Source: CAMPJM01 sp964440915
GTDB lineage: Bacteria; Bacteroidota; Bacteroidia; Cytophagales; Cyclobacteriaceae
Reading direction: 5' to 3'
DNA: 64,000 nt
Assembly (NCBI GenBank): GCA_964440915.1
Contig: CAYTTV010000016.1
Location: forward strand, 5,990 to 69,989
Shown here piece by piece: positions 25,596 to 33,991 of this stretch. Under the pieces are notes generated by a model. The model made no database searches and was not told where the DNA came from. It saw nothing but the letters and a program-made list of their open reading frames with translations. Every line of letters starts with the position of its first letter. Position 1 is the stretch's first letter. Both the position numbers and the translations under genes were made by a program.

Positions 25596-26840
25596 TTATT
25601 CATCTTTCAACGCTGTTATAGGATTTACTTTGGCTGCTTTTCGTGCGGGGAAAAAGCCTGCCATGGCACCTGCTATCACCAACATTATGGTAGCAGAGGC
25701 TGCGGCGCTCAGGTCTACTTCAGGATTTTTGAAGAATTCTGTTTCGATGCCAAAATTGATTATGGCCCAATTGATGAATTCCATAAGGCTTATTCCTGCC
25801 AATAGGCCTATGTATCCCGCTATAAGTGTAATGGTAATGGACTCCTGAAGGAAAAGCCAAACGATCGAGCTTGGTGTGGCACCGAGTGCTTTTCTTACGC
25901 CAATTTCCCGTGTCCTTTCTTTCACCACAATGAGCATGATATTGCTGACACCCACGATGCCAGCGATAATGGTTCCAAAGCCTACCACCCACACAAAAAT
26001 TCGAATCCCATCAAACAAGCTACTAAACTTTTGAAACTCTTCAACATTGTTCCACACGTAAAGCGCCCGCGTATCCTCAGGAGAGAATTTGTGCCGCTGT
26101 GACATCAGGGAGACGACATTTTGCTTGATGATATTTGACTCTTCTACACTGGCGTTGCCCACCGTAAACATAATCTGATGGAGTTGATTCGTGCCGCCAT
26201 AGGTAAGTTGGGCCACTGAAATAGGAATAAATATCCTGCGCATTTCTTCGTCGCCACCCCCATCCTTAAAAACACCTACCACTTTGTACATGATTCCCCT
26301 CACATTGATTTCTTTCCCAATTGGGTCCTCCTCGCCAAATAGCCCTTCTGCCACCTTGGTGCCTATTGCGGCTACCTTACGTCTTTGTTTCCAGTCTATT
26401 TCATTGATAAAGCGCCCTTTGACTGCAGTTTGATTCTCCAAAAACTGATGTTCAGGATGGCACCCCATTACTTCAAATGAAGAATATTTATCTTTATATC
26501 GGACGGTGAACTCGCCATAACAATAGAACCTGCCAGTAATAAATTCTACTTCTCTTACTTGCTGCATTATCTGGCCGAAATCTTCATTGTCTAAACGGAT
26601 TTGCTTGCCCGGCTTCGTTCCTTTATAAGGTATACTGGTCTGGCCTGCATTGAGCCACAGGCTGTTAGTAGCTACATCGCTAAATTGCGACTCGACGCCA
26701 TTTTGAAGGCCTGTGCCAAAACCTAAAAGCAGTATGAGCATGAAAATGCCCCAAGAAACGCTGAATGCCGTCAAGAAAGTGCGTAGCTTGTTTTTCTTAA
26801 CGGTATGATAAATCTCCTGCCAATTATCAAATTCAAACAT
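25596..26840 (-). CDS. MacB-like ABC transporter permease 1
   Basis: A 414-residue FtsX/MacB-type permease. N-terminal transmembrane helix (KLRTFLTAFSVSWGIFMLIL), a MacB periplasmic core domain, then FVWVVGFGTIIAGIVGVSNI, the VKERTREIGVRKALGATP motif and a last helix ending AGFFPARKAAKVNPI. It is paired with the second permease 35 bases downstream and preceded by the ATPase gene 42 bases upstream. Such sets export peptides, lipids or drugs from the periplasm by a mechanotransmission cycle in the family; the cargo here is unknown. Confidence 0.9.
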   Translation of the reverse strand: MFEFDNWQEIYHTVKKNKLRTFLTAFSVSWGIFMLILLLGFGTGLQNGVESQFSDVATNSLWLNAGQTSIPYKGTKPGKQIRLDNEDFGQIMQQVREVEFITGRFYCYGEFTVRYKDKYSSFEVMGCHPEHQFLENQTAVKGRFINEIDWKQRRKVAAIGTKVAEGLFGEEDPIGKEINVRGIMYKVVGVFKDGGGDEEMRRIFIPISVAQLTYGGTNQLHQIMFTVGNASVEESNIIKQNVVSLMSQRHKFSPEDTRALYVWNNVEEFQKFSSLFDGIRIFVWVVGFGTIIAGIVGVSNIMLIVVKERTREIGVRKALGATPSSIVWLFLQESITITLIAGYIGLLAGISLMEFINWAIINFGIETEFFKNPEVDLSAAASATIMLVIAGAMAGFFPARKAAKVNPITALKDE

Positions 26841-26882
26841 TTCTGACTTTGCTTATAGTTTTTTAGCTTCAATTTGGATGGC

Positions 26883-27572
26883 TCATACCGCTGTCCCTAT
26901 CTCATAATTCTGATTGAGTATCAGACCGTCTTTTAGTCGGATCACGCGGTCGGTTTTTGTGGCAACATCATTTTCATGGGTCACAATTACAATCGTTTTC
27001 CCCGATTTGTTCACTTCTTTGAATATCTCCATCACTTCGTAAGAGGTCTGACTGTCGAGTGCTCCGGTAGGCTCATCAGCAAGAATTACCTTTGGATTGG
27101 AAATCAATGCCCTTGCGATGGCCACACGCTGCTTTTGGCCTCCAGACATTTCGCTAGGCATGTGTTCGGCCCATTGAAGCAAACCGACCTTGTCCAGGTA
27201 CTCCAAGGCCAACTTGTTCCGCTTGCTCCTGCTTACCTTCTGATAATATAATGGGAGTGCCACGTTTTCCATGGCATTTTTGAAATTTAACAAGTTGAAG
27301 GATTGGAAAACAAAACCTAAGAATTGGTTTCTATAATAGGCGGCCTTTGATTCGCTTAGTTTTTTCATGGCCGTGCCTGCCAAAATATATTCCCCCGTAT
27401 CGTATTGGTCCAATATGCCCAATATGTTTAACAGTGTTGACTTGCCAGAGCCAGATGAGCCCATAATGGACACGAACTCCCCCTCAGCAATATGCATGTC
27501 TATACCTTTCAACACGTGCAGGAGCTGCTTGCCTACAGGATATGACTTGTGGATGTTCTTTAACTTTATCAT
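26883..27572 (-). CDS. ABC transporter ATP-binding protein (MacB/LolD type)
   Basis: A 229-residue ATPase started at the ATG at 27570-27572 (MIKLKNIHKSY); the longer frame adds six residues without support. Walker A is MGSSGSGKSTLLN, the signature is MSGGQKQRVAIARAL, Walker B is VILADEPTGALDS and the switch His is in TIVIVTHEND. The A-loop tyrosine is in IHKSYPVG. It is the first gene of the unit that also encodes two permeases and an adaptor, so it would power them. No regulator is adjacent. Confidence 0.93.
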   Translation of the reverse strand: MIKLKNIHKSYPVGKQLLHVLKGIDMHIAEGEFVSIMGSSGSGKSTLLNILGILDQYDTGEYILAGTAMKKLSESKAAYYRNQFLGFVFQSFNLLNFKNAMENVALPLYYQKVSRSKRNKLALEYLDKVGLLQWAEHMPSEMSGGQKQRVAIARALISNPKVILADEPTGALDSQTSYEVMEIFKEVNKSGKTIVIVTHENDVATKTDRVIRLKDGLILNQNYEIGTAV

Positions 27573-27739
27573 GGGAACGTAAAAGATCAAATTTCGAAAA
27601 AACCGGGTATATCACCATACCGTTCATAAAAAATATTGTTTAAAATGTATTTTCATGATGATATAAGAAGCGGCACAACGTTTTCCCGGCTTTGCTACTA
27701 CATGCGGGGCAAGCAACAATAAATTTGACTGGACAAGAG

Positions 27740-27769
27740 TTTAATTAAATTGTAAGAATGTTTAATTTG
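27740..27769 (+). promoter_or_regulatory. Candidate promoter of the barrel gene at 27819
   Basis: TTTA (27740-27743) and TTAATTTG (27762-27769; 7 of 8 to TAnnTTTG) with an 18-base spacer. Confidence 0.4.
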
Positions 27770-27818
27770 CGAGTTGAAATAGGCCGCTTGCTAATGTTGG
27801 TTGCGGAAAATAAACTGA

Positions 27819-28859
27819 ATGTCCCTGAGCTATAAATATCTTTTTATTGGTTTTTTCAGCTGTACGCTATTCATTAGTAGCCCTTTTACAGTCTTTAGCC
27901 AGGGAAAGCGCACCCCCTTTATGTATAAGGACCATCAGGGTGTGGAACGGAGCGTTATCAGGAAAATACTGAATCAGTTTTCACTTACTTTGATGACAGG
28001 ATATGGCAGGACCTATTACAATCATGACCTTTCTGGCTTTTCACTGCTTCAGAAAGGTGACAATCTATACCTTATCGATAACGCCGATTTGACTGACCCG
28101 GGCCCAAATACAGGGTGGAGCGATTGGCTTATATCACCACAAAATTCAGAAGGACTATACAGCAGCACAGGCGATGCATTGATCCACAGTGATACGACAG
28201 AAATTGCCTTTAAGGTAAGAGGCAGTAGCATTCCGCTATTGATAGGACTCCATTATAATATCAGCCGTTTTAGGATAGGCGCTGGTTTAGCCTTGGAGTA
28301 CCATACGGTCGGTAAGTTTTCACCCAAATTTGACGAAAGCTTTCTTTCGGGTTATTCAGGAGAAAAGATCAGCACCCTACAGTCGAGGTTTTTTGGTATG
28401 GTCGGCGCTAGAGTATATGATTACTGGGATTATTCATTTGCAGTGGATGCACAATTTGGAAAACATAATAGAGGAAGTGCCTTTGACAAAAGCCTCATGG
28501 AGCAGGGCCTCTATTTAAATTTGGGCGTTTCTATAGAAAAGAATCTGTCAGAGTACTTTAGGCTGATTTTAAGACCTTCATATGAATTCAGTGGCTATAC
28601 GCTTCAATTACCGGAGAGTCAAAAGACGATAGCGCATAAATCTCCCATGGCCTATCTGCAGGCGGGCATAAGCTTAACATACCCAGAAATTCCTCGCTGT
28701 CCCATAAAGTCGTGCCAAACCCAAATGAAGCACGTTCATTATGGCAAGGAGTTTAGGGGACAACCTTTACACAAAAAGCAAGTTCCGGGATATGGAGAAA
28801 ATCACCCTGAATTAGAAATGTACAAAGGCAAGAAAAAGGGCGAGAGAAACAAACTTTAA
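27819..28859 (+). CDS. Outer-membrane beta-barrel protein with Cys/His-containing tail
   Basis: A 346-residue protein with a signal peptide (YLFIGFFSCTLFISSPFTVFSQ) and a barrel-like body (SLTLMTGYGRTYYNHDLSG, FRIGAGLALEYHTVGKFSP, LNLGVSIEKNLSEYFRLILR, MAYLQAGISLTYPEIP). Unusually the last strand is followed by a 55-residue basic tail with CPIKSC (Cys294 and Cys299), His305, His307 and later KKK clusters, instead of the usual aromatic end. The tail could bind metal or face the periplasm. A possible promoter (TTTA 27740-27743, TTAATTTG 27762-27769) gives a leader of about 45 bases. Function unknown. Confidence 0.65.
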   Translation: MSLSYKYLFIGFFSCTLFISSPFTVFSQGKRTPFMYKDHQGVERSVIRKILNQFSLTLMTGYGRTYYNHDLSGFSLLQKGDNLYLIDNADLTDPGPNTGWSDWLISPQNSEGLYSSTGDALIHSDTTEIAFKVRGSSIPLLIGLHYNISRFRIGAGLALEYHTVGKFSPKFDESFLSGYSGEKISTLQSRFFGMVGARVYDYWDYSFAVDAQFGKHNRGSAFDKSLMEQGLYLNLGVSIEKNLSEYFRLILRPSYEFSGYTLQLPESQKTIAHKSPMAYLQAGISLTYPEIPRCPIKSCQTQMKHVHYGKEFRGQPLHKKQVPGYGENHPELEMYKGKKKGERNKL

Positions 28860-29048
28860 AATTTGAAGGGCATATTTGAAAAAATGAAGGACCTCTAAAA
28901 TTCAACTGATGATAAATCCTTTCTGCTATTCCCTTTTCTATATTAAGCTTTTCTCAAACGTTTTATTCGCTCTTTTTCCGTTATTATTTATCTAAAAATT
29001 ATGTAACTTGCCACTTCAATTGGACAAGAAATAATAGATTAATTATAT

Positions 29049-31619
29049 ATGGCAGAAGGAGCTAAGGAGAATATTATTCCTATCAATATTGAGGATGAGA
29101 TGCGGGGCGCATACATTGATTATTCAATGTCCGTGATTGTATCCAGAGCATTACCAGACGTTCGAGATGGCATGAAACCCGTTCACCGAAGGGTTTTATA
29201 TGGTATGCTGGAGCTTGGAGTCAACTATAATAAGGCTTACAAGAAGTCAGCAAGGATCGTAGGAGAGGTTTTAGGTAAATATCACCCTCATGGTGATTCC
29301 TCTGTATACATGACGATGGTGCGGATGGCCCAGCCGTGGTCATTGCGCTATCCACTGGTAGACGGACAGGGTAACTTTGGGTCGGTGGATGGTGACATGC
29401 CTGCGGCCATGAGGTACACCGAAGCTCGTCTAAAAAGGATAGCCGAAGAGCTGCTTTCAGACCTTAATAAAGAAACGGTTGACTATCAGCCCAACTTTGA
29501 TGACTCTCTGAAGGAGCCCAGCGTGCTCCCAGCCAAATTGCCCAACCTGTTGCTCAATGGGACTTCGGGGATTGCCGTGGGAATGGCTACCAATATGCCT
29601 CCTCACAACCTTACGGAAGTGGTCGATGGTATCATAGCTTATATTGATGATAATGATATTACCATAGAGGGCCTCATGCAGTATATAACGGCTCCTGACT
29701 TTCCTACAGGTGCCACGATATACGGCTATCAAGGCGTAAAATCCGCTTTTGAGACAGGCAGGGGCAGTATAGTAATGCGGGCAAAAGCAAGCTTTGAAAC
29801 CACCAAAACAGGCAAAGAGCAGATCATTGTGGAAGAGATTCCTTATATGGTCAACAAGGCCAGTATGATCGAAAGAACGGCCGCTTTGGTGAATGAAAAA
29901 AAGATTGAGGGGATTTCTGATATCAGGGATGAATCTGACAGAGACGGGATGCGCATCGTATATGACCTTAAAAGAGATGCTATTCCTAATGTGGTGCTCA
30001 ATAACCTTTATAAATACACCCAACTCCAATCATCATTTGGTGTAAATAATGTGGCTCTAGTGAAAGGAAGGCCACAAATGCTCAACCTAAAAGACCTCAT
30101 CGTTTACTACGTGGAACACCGCCACGAGGTAGTGGTGAGAAGGACGGAATACGACCTAAGGGAAGCAGAGAAAAGAGCACATATTCTAGAAGGATACCTT
30201 ATAGCGTTGGACAACTTGGATGAGGTAATCAACCTTATTCGTTCTTCAAGAGATCCAGAAATTGCCCGAAACGGTCTTATAGAGCGTTTCAGCTTGAGTG
30301 AAATTCAAGCACGGGCTATTTTAGAAATGCGGTTGCAACGTCTTACCGGTCTTGAAAGGGAAAAGATTCAGCAAGAGTATGAAGAGATTAAAGCACTTAT
30401 CGAAGATCTAAAAGATATTTTGGCTAGAGAAGAGCGCAGGATGTCAATAATAAAAGACGAGTTGCTGCAACTGAAAGACCGATATGGTGATGAAAGAAGA
30501 ACCCTCATTGAACATAGCGCTGACGACATTACTATAGAAGATATGATCCCTAATGAAGAGATGGTGATTACCATTTCTAATCAGGGGTATATCAAAAGAA
30601 CTCCTTTGGCTGAGTATAAACTACAAGGTAGGGGAGGGGTAGGCTCAAAAGGAGTATCTACCAAAGACAATGACTACACAGAGCATTTATTCATTGCTCA
30701 TGCACACAATTATTTGCTCATTTTCACAGAATTAGGCAAAGTGTTTTGGAAGAAAGTGTATGCTATTCCTGAAGGAAGTAAAATCGCCAAAGGAAGAGCG
30801 ATACAAAACCTGATAAACATCGAAGCCGAAGATTCTGTTCGAGCTGTAATTAATGTTGCCAGCCTTAAGGACGAAGATTATGTAAATAATAACTTTTTGG
30901 TAATGTGCACTGAAAAGGGGACTATCAAAAAGACCTCTCTGGAAGCATATTCCAGGCCTCGTCAAAATGGTATTATGGCGATTACCATCAACGAAGGCGA
31001 CAGATTGCTGAACGTCAGCTTAACCAATGGCAACAACCATATTATTATTGCAAAACGCTCTGGAAGGGCGATTCATTTCCACGAATCTGACGTGAGGTCT
31101 ATGGGCCGAACAGCCGCTGGCGTGAAAGGCGTAACGCTAGAAGGGGAAGATGATAAGGTAGTCGGCATGGTTTGTGTTGCCAGAGAAGATTCCCATTTGT
31201 TGGTAGTTTCTGAAAGGGGATATGGCAAGCGATCTTCCATTGAGGAGTTCCGGATTACGAAAAGAGGAGGAAAAGGAGTGAAGAGCCTAAACGTTACGGA
31301 AAAAACTGGAAAGCTTGTTGCTATAAAGGAAGTAACCGATACAGATGACCTTATGATTATCAATAAGTCGGGAATCATCATTCGGATTGCCGTAGCAAAC
31401 TTGCGGGTAATGGGACGTGCCACGCAAGGGGTAAGGCTTATTCGCTTAAACGAAAATGATGCGATCTCTTCGATAGCAAAAGTGACTAAGATAGATGAGG
31501 ATGAAGAGGAGCTAGGCGTGGATGGTGTCATACAAGAAGGGGATATTCAGGCAGAAGACTTGATAAATCCTGATGAACCAGATACAAATGAGCTTGATAC
31601 GAATGAAGATAATGACTAG
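29049..31619 (+). CDS. gyrA: DNA gyrase subunit A
   Basis: An 856-residue type IIA topoisomerase subunit that introduces negative supercoils with GyrB. The breakage-reunion domain is complete with the active-site Tyr123 (PAAMRYTEARL). The quinolone-determining region reads KYHPHGDSSVYMTMVRMAQ: the Ser is kept at E. coli position 83 (Ser84 here), but position 87 is Met88 rather than Asp. The C-terminal beta-pinwheel carries a GyrA-box variant, LQGRGGVGSKG, and ends in an acidic tail (NPDEPDTNELDTNED). It is monocistronic; the gyrB gene is not in the window. The only other nearby signal is a weak TAACTTG 39 bases upstream. Confidence 0.97.
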   Translation: MAEGAKENIIPINIEDEMRGAYIDYSMSVIVSRALPDVRDGMKPVHRRVLYGMLELGVNYNKAYKKSARIVGEVLGKYHPHGDSSVYMTMVRMAQPWSLRYPLVDGQGNFGSVDGDMPAAMRYTEARLKRIAEELLSDLNKETVDYQPNFDDSLKEPSVLPAKLPNLLLNGTSGIAVGMATNMPPHNLTEVVDGIIAYIDDNDITIEGLMQYITAPDFPTGATIYGYQGVKSAFETGRGSIVMRAKASFETTKTGKEQIIVEEIPYMVNKASMIERTAALVNEKKIEGISDIRDESDRDGMRIVYDLKRDAIPNVVLNNLYKYTQLQSSFGVNNVALVKGRPQMLNLKDLIVYYVEHRHEVVVRRTEYDLREAEKRAHILEGYLIALDNLDEVINLIRSSRDPEIARNGLIERFSLSEIQARAILEMRLQRLTGLEREKIQQEYEEIKALIEDLKDILAREERRMSIIKDELLQLKDRYGDERRTLIEHSADDITIEDMIPNEEMVITISNQGYIKRTPLAEYKLQGRGGVGSKGVSTKDNDYTEHLFIAHAHNYLLIFTELGKVFWKKVYAIPEGSKIAKGRAIQNLINIEAEDSVRAVINVASLKDEDYVNNNFLVMCTEKGTIKKTSLEAYSRPRQNGIMAITINEGDRLLNVSLTNGNNHIIIAKRSGRAIHFHESDVRSMGRTAAGVKGVTLEGEDDKVVGMVCVAREDSHLLVVSERGYGKRSSIEEFRITKRGGKGVKSLNVTEKTGKLVAIKEVTDTDDLMIINKSGIIIRIAVANLRVMGRATQGVRLIRLNENDAISSIAKVTKIDEDEEELGVDGVIQEGDIQAEDLINPDEPDTNELDTNEDND

Positions 31620-31704
31620 CAATTTTTAACTTAAACCCAATTATACTTTTACAAATAATTATGTATGCTTTCGGGCCATCGTGATTATAAAACAATTGAT
31701 ACCT

Positions 31705-32850
31705 ATGAAGACCATGCAAAAAATCCTGTTTGTGTTCGTGTTCGTTTTTGCTAGCACATTAGCTTGGGCACAAAATTCAAACGTTAGAAAAGCTGAGGCC
31801 GCCAAAGAAAAAGGCGACCTAGCAGAAGCAATGCAGCTTATAGAAGAGGCTACAAAACATGACAAAACGAAGGACGATCCTAAAACTTGGTACACTAAAG
31901 CCACTATCCATGAGGCGATGTTGGTTGGCCCCGATGGCGAAATATTGGACATCAGCCAGTTAGATAAAACCGTAGAGGCTTACAAAAAGGCAAAAGAGGT
32001 ATCAGGTGGTTCAGGTACATATGCTGTGTTTTCCGACCAACGGATCGAAGCCATATGGGGTCAGTTCTTGAATACTGGTGCTGAAGCTTATCAAAACCAA
32101 GAGTTTGAAGCAGCCTTGGAAAGCTTTGAAACAGCTGCAAAGTTAATGCCTGAAGACACAACGGCATATCTATACGCAGGTATTTCAGCCCAGCAAGCAG
32201 AGATTTGGGACAAGGCTGCCCAAAACTATTATAAGTTGATGGACTTGGGCTACGAGCAAAAGGACATTTATAATAGTGTAATCTATATCGAAAGAGCAAT
32301 CAATAGCGACAATGAAAAAGCATTGGAAGTTGTGAGAAGAGGTAGAGCGGTTTTTCCTGATGATAAAGATTTGATGAAGGAAGAAATCAATCTGCTCATC
32401 GTAACTGATCAGGCAGAAGAAGCTCGAATAAAGCTGGAGAATGCTATTCAGTCGGAGCCAGACAATGCCAATCTCTATTACAATCTGGCCTTTCTTTACG
32501 ATCAAATAGATGAAACTGACAAGGCTATCGAAAGTTACAAAAAAGCGGTAGAGCTCGAGCCTAACTACTTCGATGCGAATTTTAACCTAGCAGTTGTGTA
32601 CTATAATAAGGCAGCCGATCTGATCAAAAAATCCAATGATATGGACCTGAAAACTTATCAAAAGGAAGGGAAAAAGTTAGAAGAAACAGCAAAAGAAGAC
32701 TTTAGACGATCTTTACCCTACTTCGAAAAGGCACATGAGATAAACCCTCAGGACCTTACTGTGCTGGAAACCCTCCAAACAGTTTATTCACAATTAAGAA
32801 TGAATGATAAGGTTGCAGAACTGTCTAAAAAGATAGAAGCTTTGAATTAA
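31705..32850 (+). CDS. Secreted tetratricopeptide-repeat protein
   Basis: A 381-residue protein started at the ATG at 31705, giving a clear signal peptide (KILFVFVFVFASTLAWAQ); a GTG 24 bases upstream opens the same frame but is not needed. TPR units are visible at the start (VRKAEAAKEKGDLAEAMQLI), the middle (NTGAEAYQNQEFEAALESFE, AYLYAGISAQQAEIWDKAAQ) and the end (ANLYYNLAFLYDQIDETDKA, NYFDANFNLAVVYYNKAADL). Such proteins act as periplasmic scaffolds in Bacteroidota. It lies 85 bases after gyrA with its own terminator. No catalytic domain. Confidence 0.85.
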   Translation: MKTMQKILFVFVFVFASTLAWAQNSNVRKAEAAKEKGDLAEAMQLIEEATKHDKTKDDPKTWYTKATIHEAMLVGPDGEILDISQLDKTVEAYKKAKEVSGGSGTYAVFSDQRIEAIWGQFLNTGAEAYQNQEFEAALESFETAAKLMPEDTTAYLYAGISAQQAEIWDKAAQNYYKLMDLGYEQKDIYNSVIYIERAINSDNEKALEVVRRGRAVFPDDKDLMKEEINLLIVTDQAEEARIKLENAIQSEPDNANLYYNLAFLYDQIDETDKAIESYKKAVELEPNYFDANFNLAVVYYNKAADLIKKSNDMDLKTYQKEGKKLEETAKEDFRRSLPYFEKAHEINPQDLTVLETLQTVYSQLRMNDKVAELSKKIEALN

Positions 32851-32880
32851 CTATCATTTCAAAATATTTGAAATAAGAAG

Positions 32881-32908
32881 GAGAGCGACATACGCTCTCT
32901 TTTTTTTG
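32881..32908 (+). terminator. Intrinsic terminator of the TPR gene
   Basis: GAGAGCG (32881-32887) pairs with CGCTCTC (32893-32899) across ACATA and is followed by a run of eight T. It lies 30 bases past the TPR stop. Confidence 0.88.
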
Positions 32909-32944
32909 TGATGAACTTCTGAAATTTGTGATGAACTTCTGAAA
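32905..32944. repeat. Tandem 20-base duplication
   Basis: TTTGTGATGAACTTCTGAAA occurs twice without interruption (32905-32924 and 32925-32944), directly after the terminator stem and overlapping its T run. It looks like a recent slippage or duplication event. Confidence 0.9.
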
Positions 32945-32963
32945 ATAGACTTATAAGAATTAA

Positions 32964-33758
32964 CTATTTCGTTTCCTCTTCCATCAATTTATTAAGCGCT
33001 TTCATCAATAAGCTATCGGGCACTACTGTGCTCGAAGCAGCTTGTATTTTATTCATGATTCCGGGAACTACTCTTCTTTTTCCTTCCATCAGCCCTTCAT
33101 ACCCTGCAATAGCAACTTCTTCCGGTGTATATAACGGTATGTTCTGATACAAAACAGTTTCTTCAGCATTGGCCCGTCTGAAGAAGTCGGTGTCGCTACC
33201 TCCAGGATATAGTGCAGTTAAAGTGACACCGGTATCTTTAATCTCTTCTTGAAGTGCTTCTGTGAAGAAATGAACAAATGCCTTTGTAGCAGAATAGACA
33301 GCAAATCGGGGTGCCGGTACTAACCCGAAAATTGAAGATACTTGTAGGATTTTTCCTTGACCCCTTAATACCATTTCTCGAAGGAATAACTTGGTAAGTT
33401 CCATTACGGCTACAATATTTAAATTGATCATGTCTAACTCCTTCTGCATTTCATTCTCTACAAAAAGGCCATGATCTCCTACACCCGCATCGTTGATGAG
33501 GAAGTCTACCTCCAACTTATGCATGTCCACCTTTTCATACAGCGCTCCTGCTGCACCTTGTTGGGCAAGATCGACAGAAAAATGATGGATTGTTATATCA
33601 GGAAAATCTTTTCTAAGCGATTGTTCACAAGACAAAAGCTTATCCTTATCCCTCGCTACTAATATCAAATTGTGATTGTCGTTTGCAAATAGCTTACATA
33701 GCTCCCAACCAAATCCGCTCGTGGCTCCAGTAATTAATGCAGTTTTCCGGGTATTCAT
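32964..33758 (-). CDS. SDR family oxidoreductase (DltE-like)
   Basis: A 264-residue classical short-chain dehydrogenase. Cofactor motif ALITGATSGFGWELCKLF, structural NDAG in DFLINDAGVGDHG, and catalytic Ser-Tyr-Lys in VSSIFGLVPAPRFAVYSATKAF. The segment ALYPGGSDTDFFRRA is the PG motif of the family. The substrate is not predictable from sequence; DltE-type members are generic ketone or aldehyde reductases. It is transcribed alone on the minus strand; its end faces the tandem duplication and the TPR terminator. Confidence 0.9.
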   Translation of the reverse strand: MNTRKTALITGATSGFGWELCKLFANDNHNLILVARDKDKLLSCEQSLRKDFPDITIHHFSVDLAQQGAAGALYEKVDMHKLEVDFLINDAGVGDHGLFVENEMQKELDMINLNIVAVMELTKLFLREMVLRGQGKILQVSSIFGLVPAPRFAVYSATKAFVHFFTEALQEEIKDTGVTLTALYPGGSDTDFFRRANAEETVLYQNIPLYTPEEVAIAGYEGLMEGKRRVVPGIMNKIQAASSTVVPDSLLMKALNKLMEEETK

Positions 33759-33924
33759 TTTTTTATGGTTTTAGTGGCACATTAGTCTTTTATTCAAGAC
33801 TGTATGAGCATCAATTGTTTAATTAAATACTGAGGGGAAGGAAATGTAGGATATTTATGCGCACACTAAATAAGAATGGGCTTTCCATCATTTATATACC
33901 ATATAAAACCATAAGATATGGCTA

Positions 33925-33968
33925 AAAAAAAGATGGTACCCCTCATTAAAAGGAATACCATCTTTTTA
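33925..33968. terminator. Terminator of the RND efflux operon
   Basis: AAAAAGATGGTA (33927-33938) pairs exactly with TACCATCTTTTT (33956-33967) around a 17-base loop. It lies 24 bases beyond the stop of the outer-membrane factor gene (33992) and has a U tract in the minus direction. Confidence 0.8.
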
Positions 33969-33991
33969 AAAATCTTTGTAAGAAAAACTAC

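Noticed and set aside
29457..30029. A 190-codon minus-strand frame inside gyrA
   Set aside because: Antisense to a strongly conserved gyrA domain, with no motif or own signal; open by composition.
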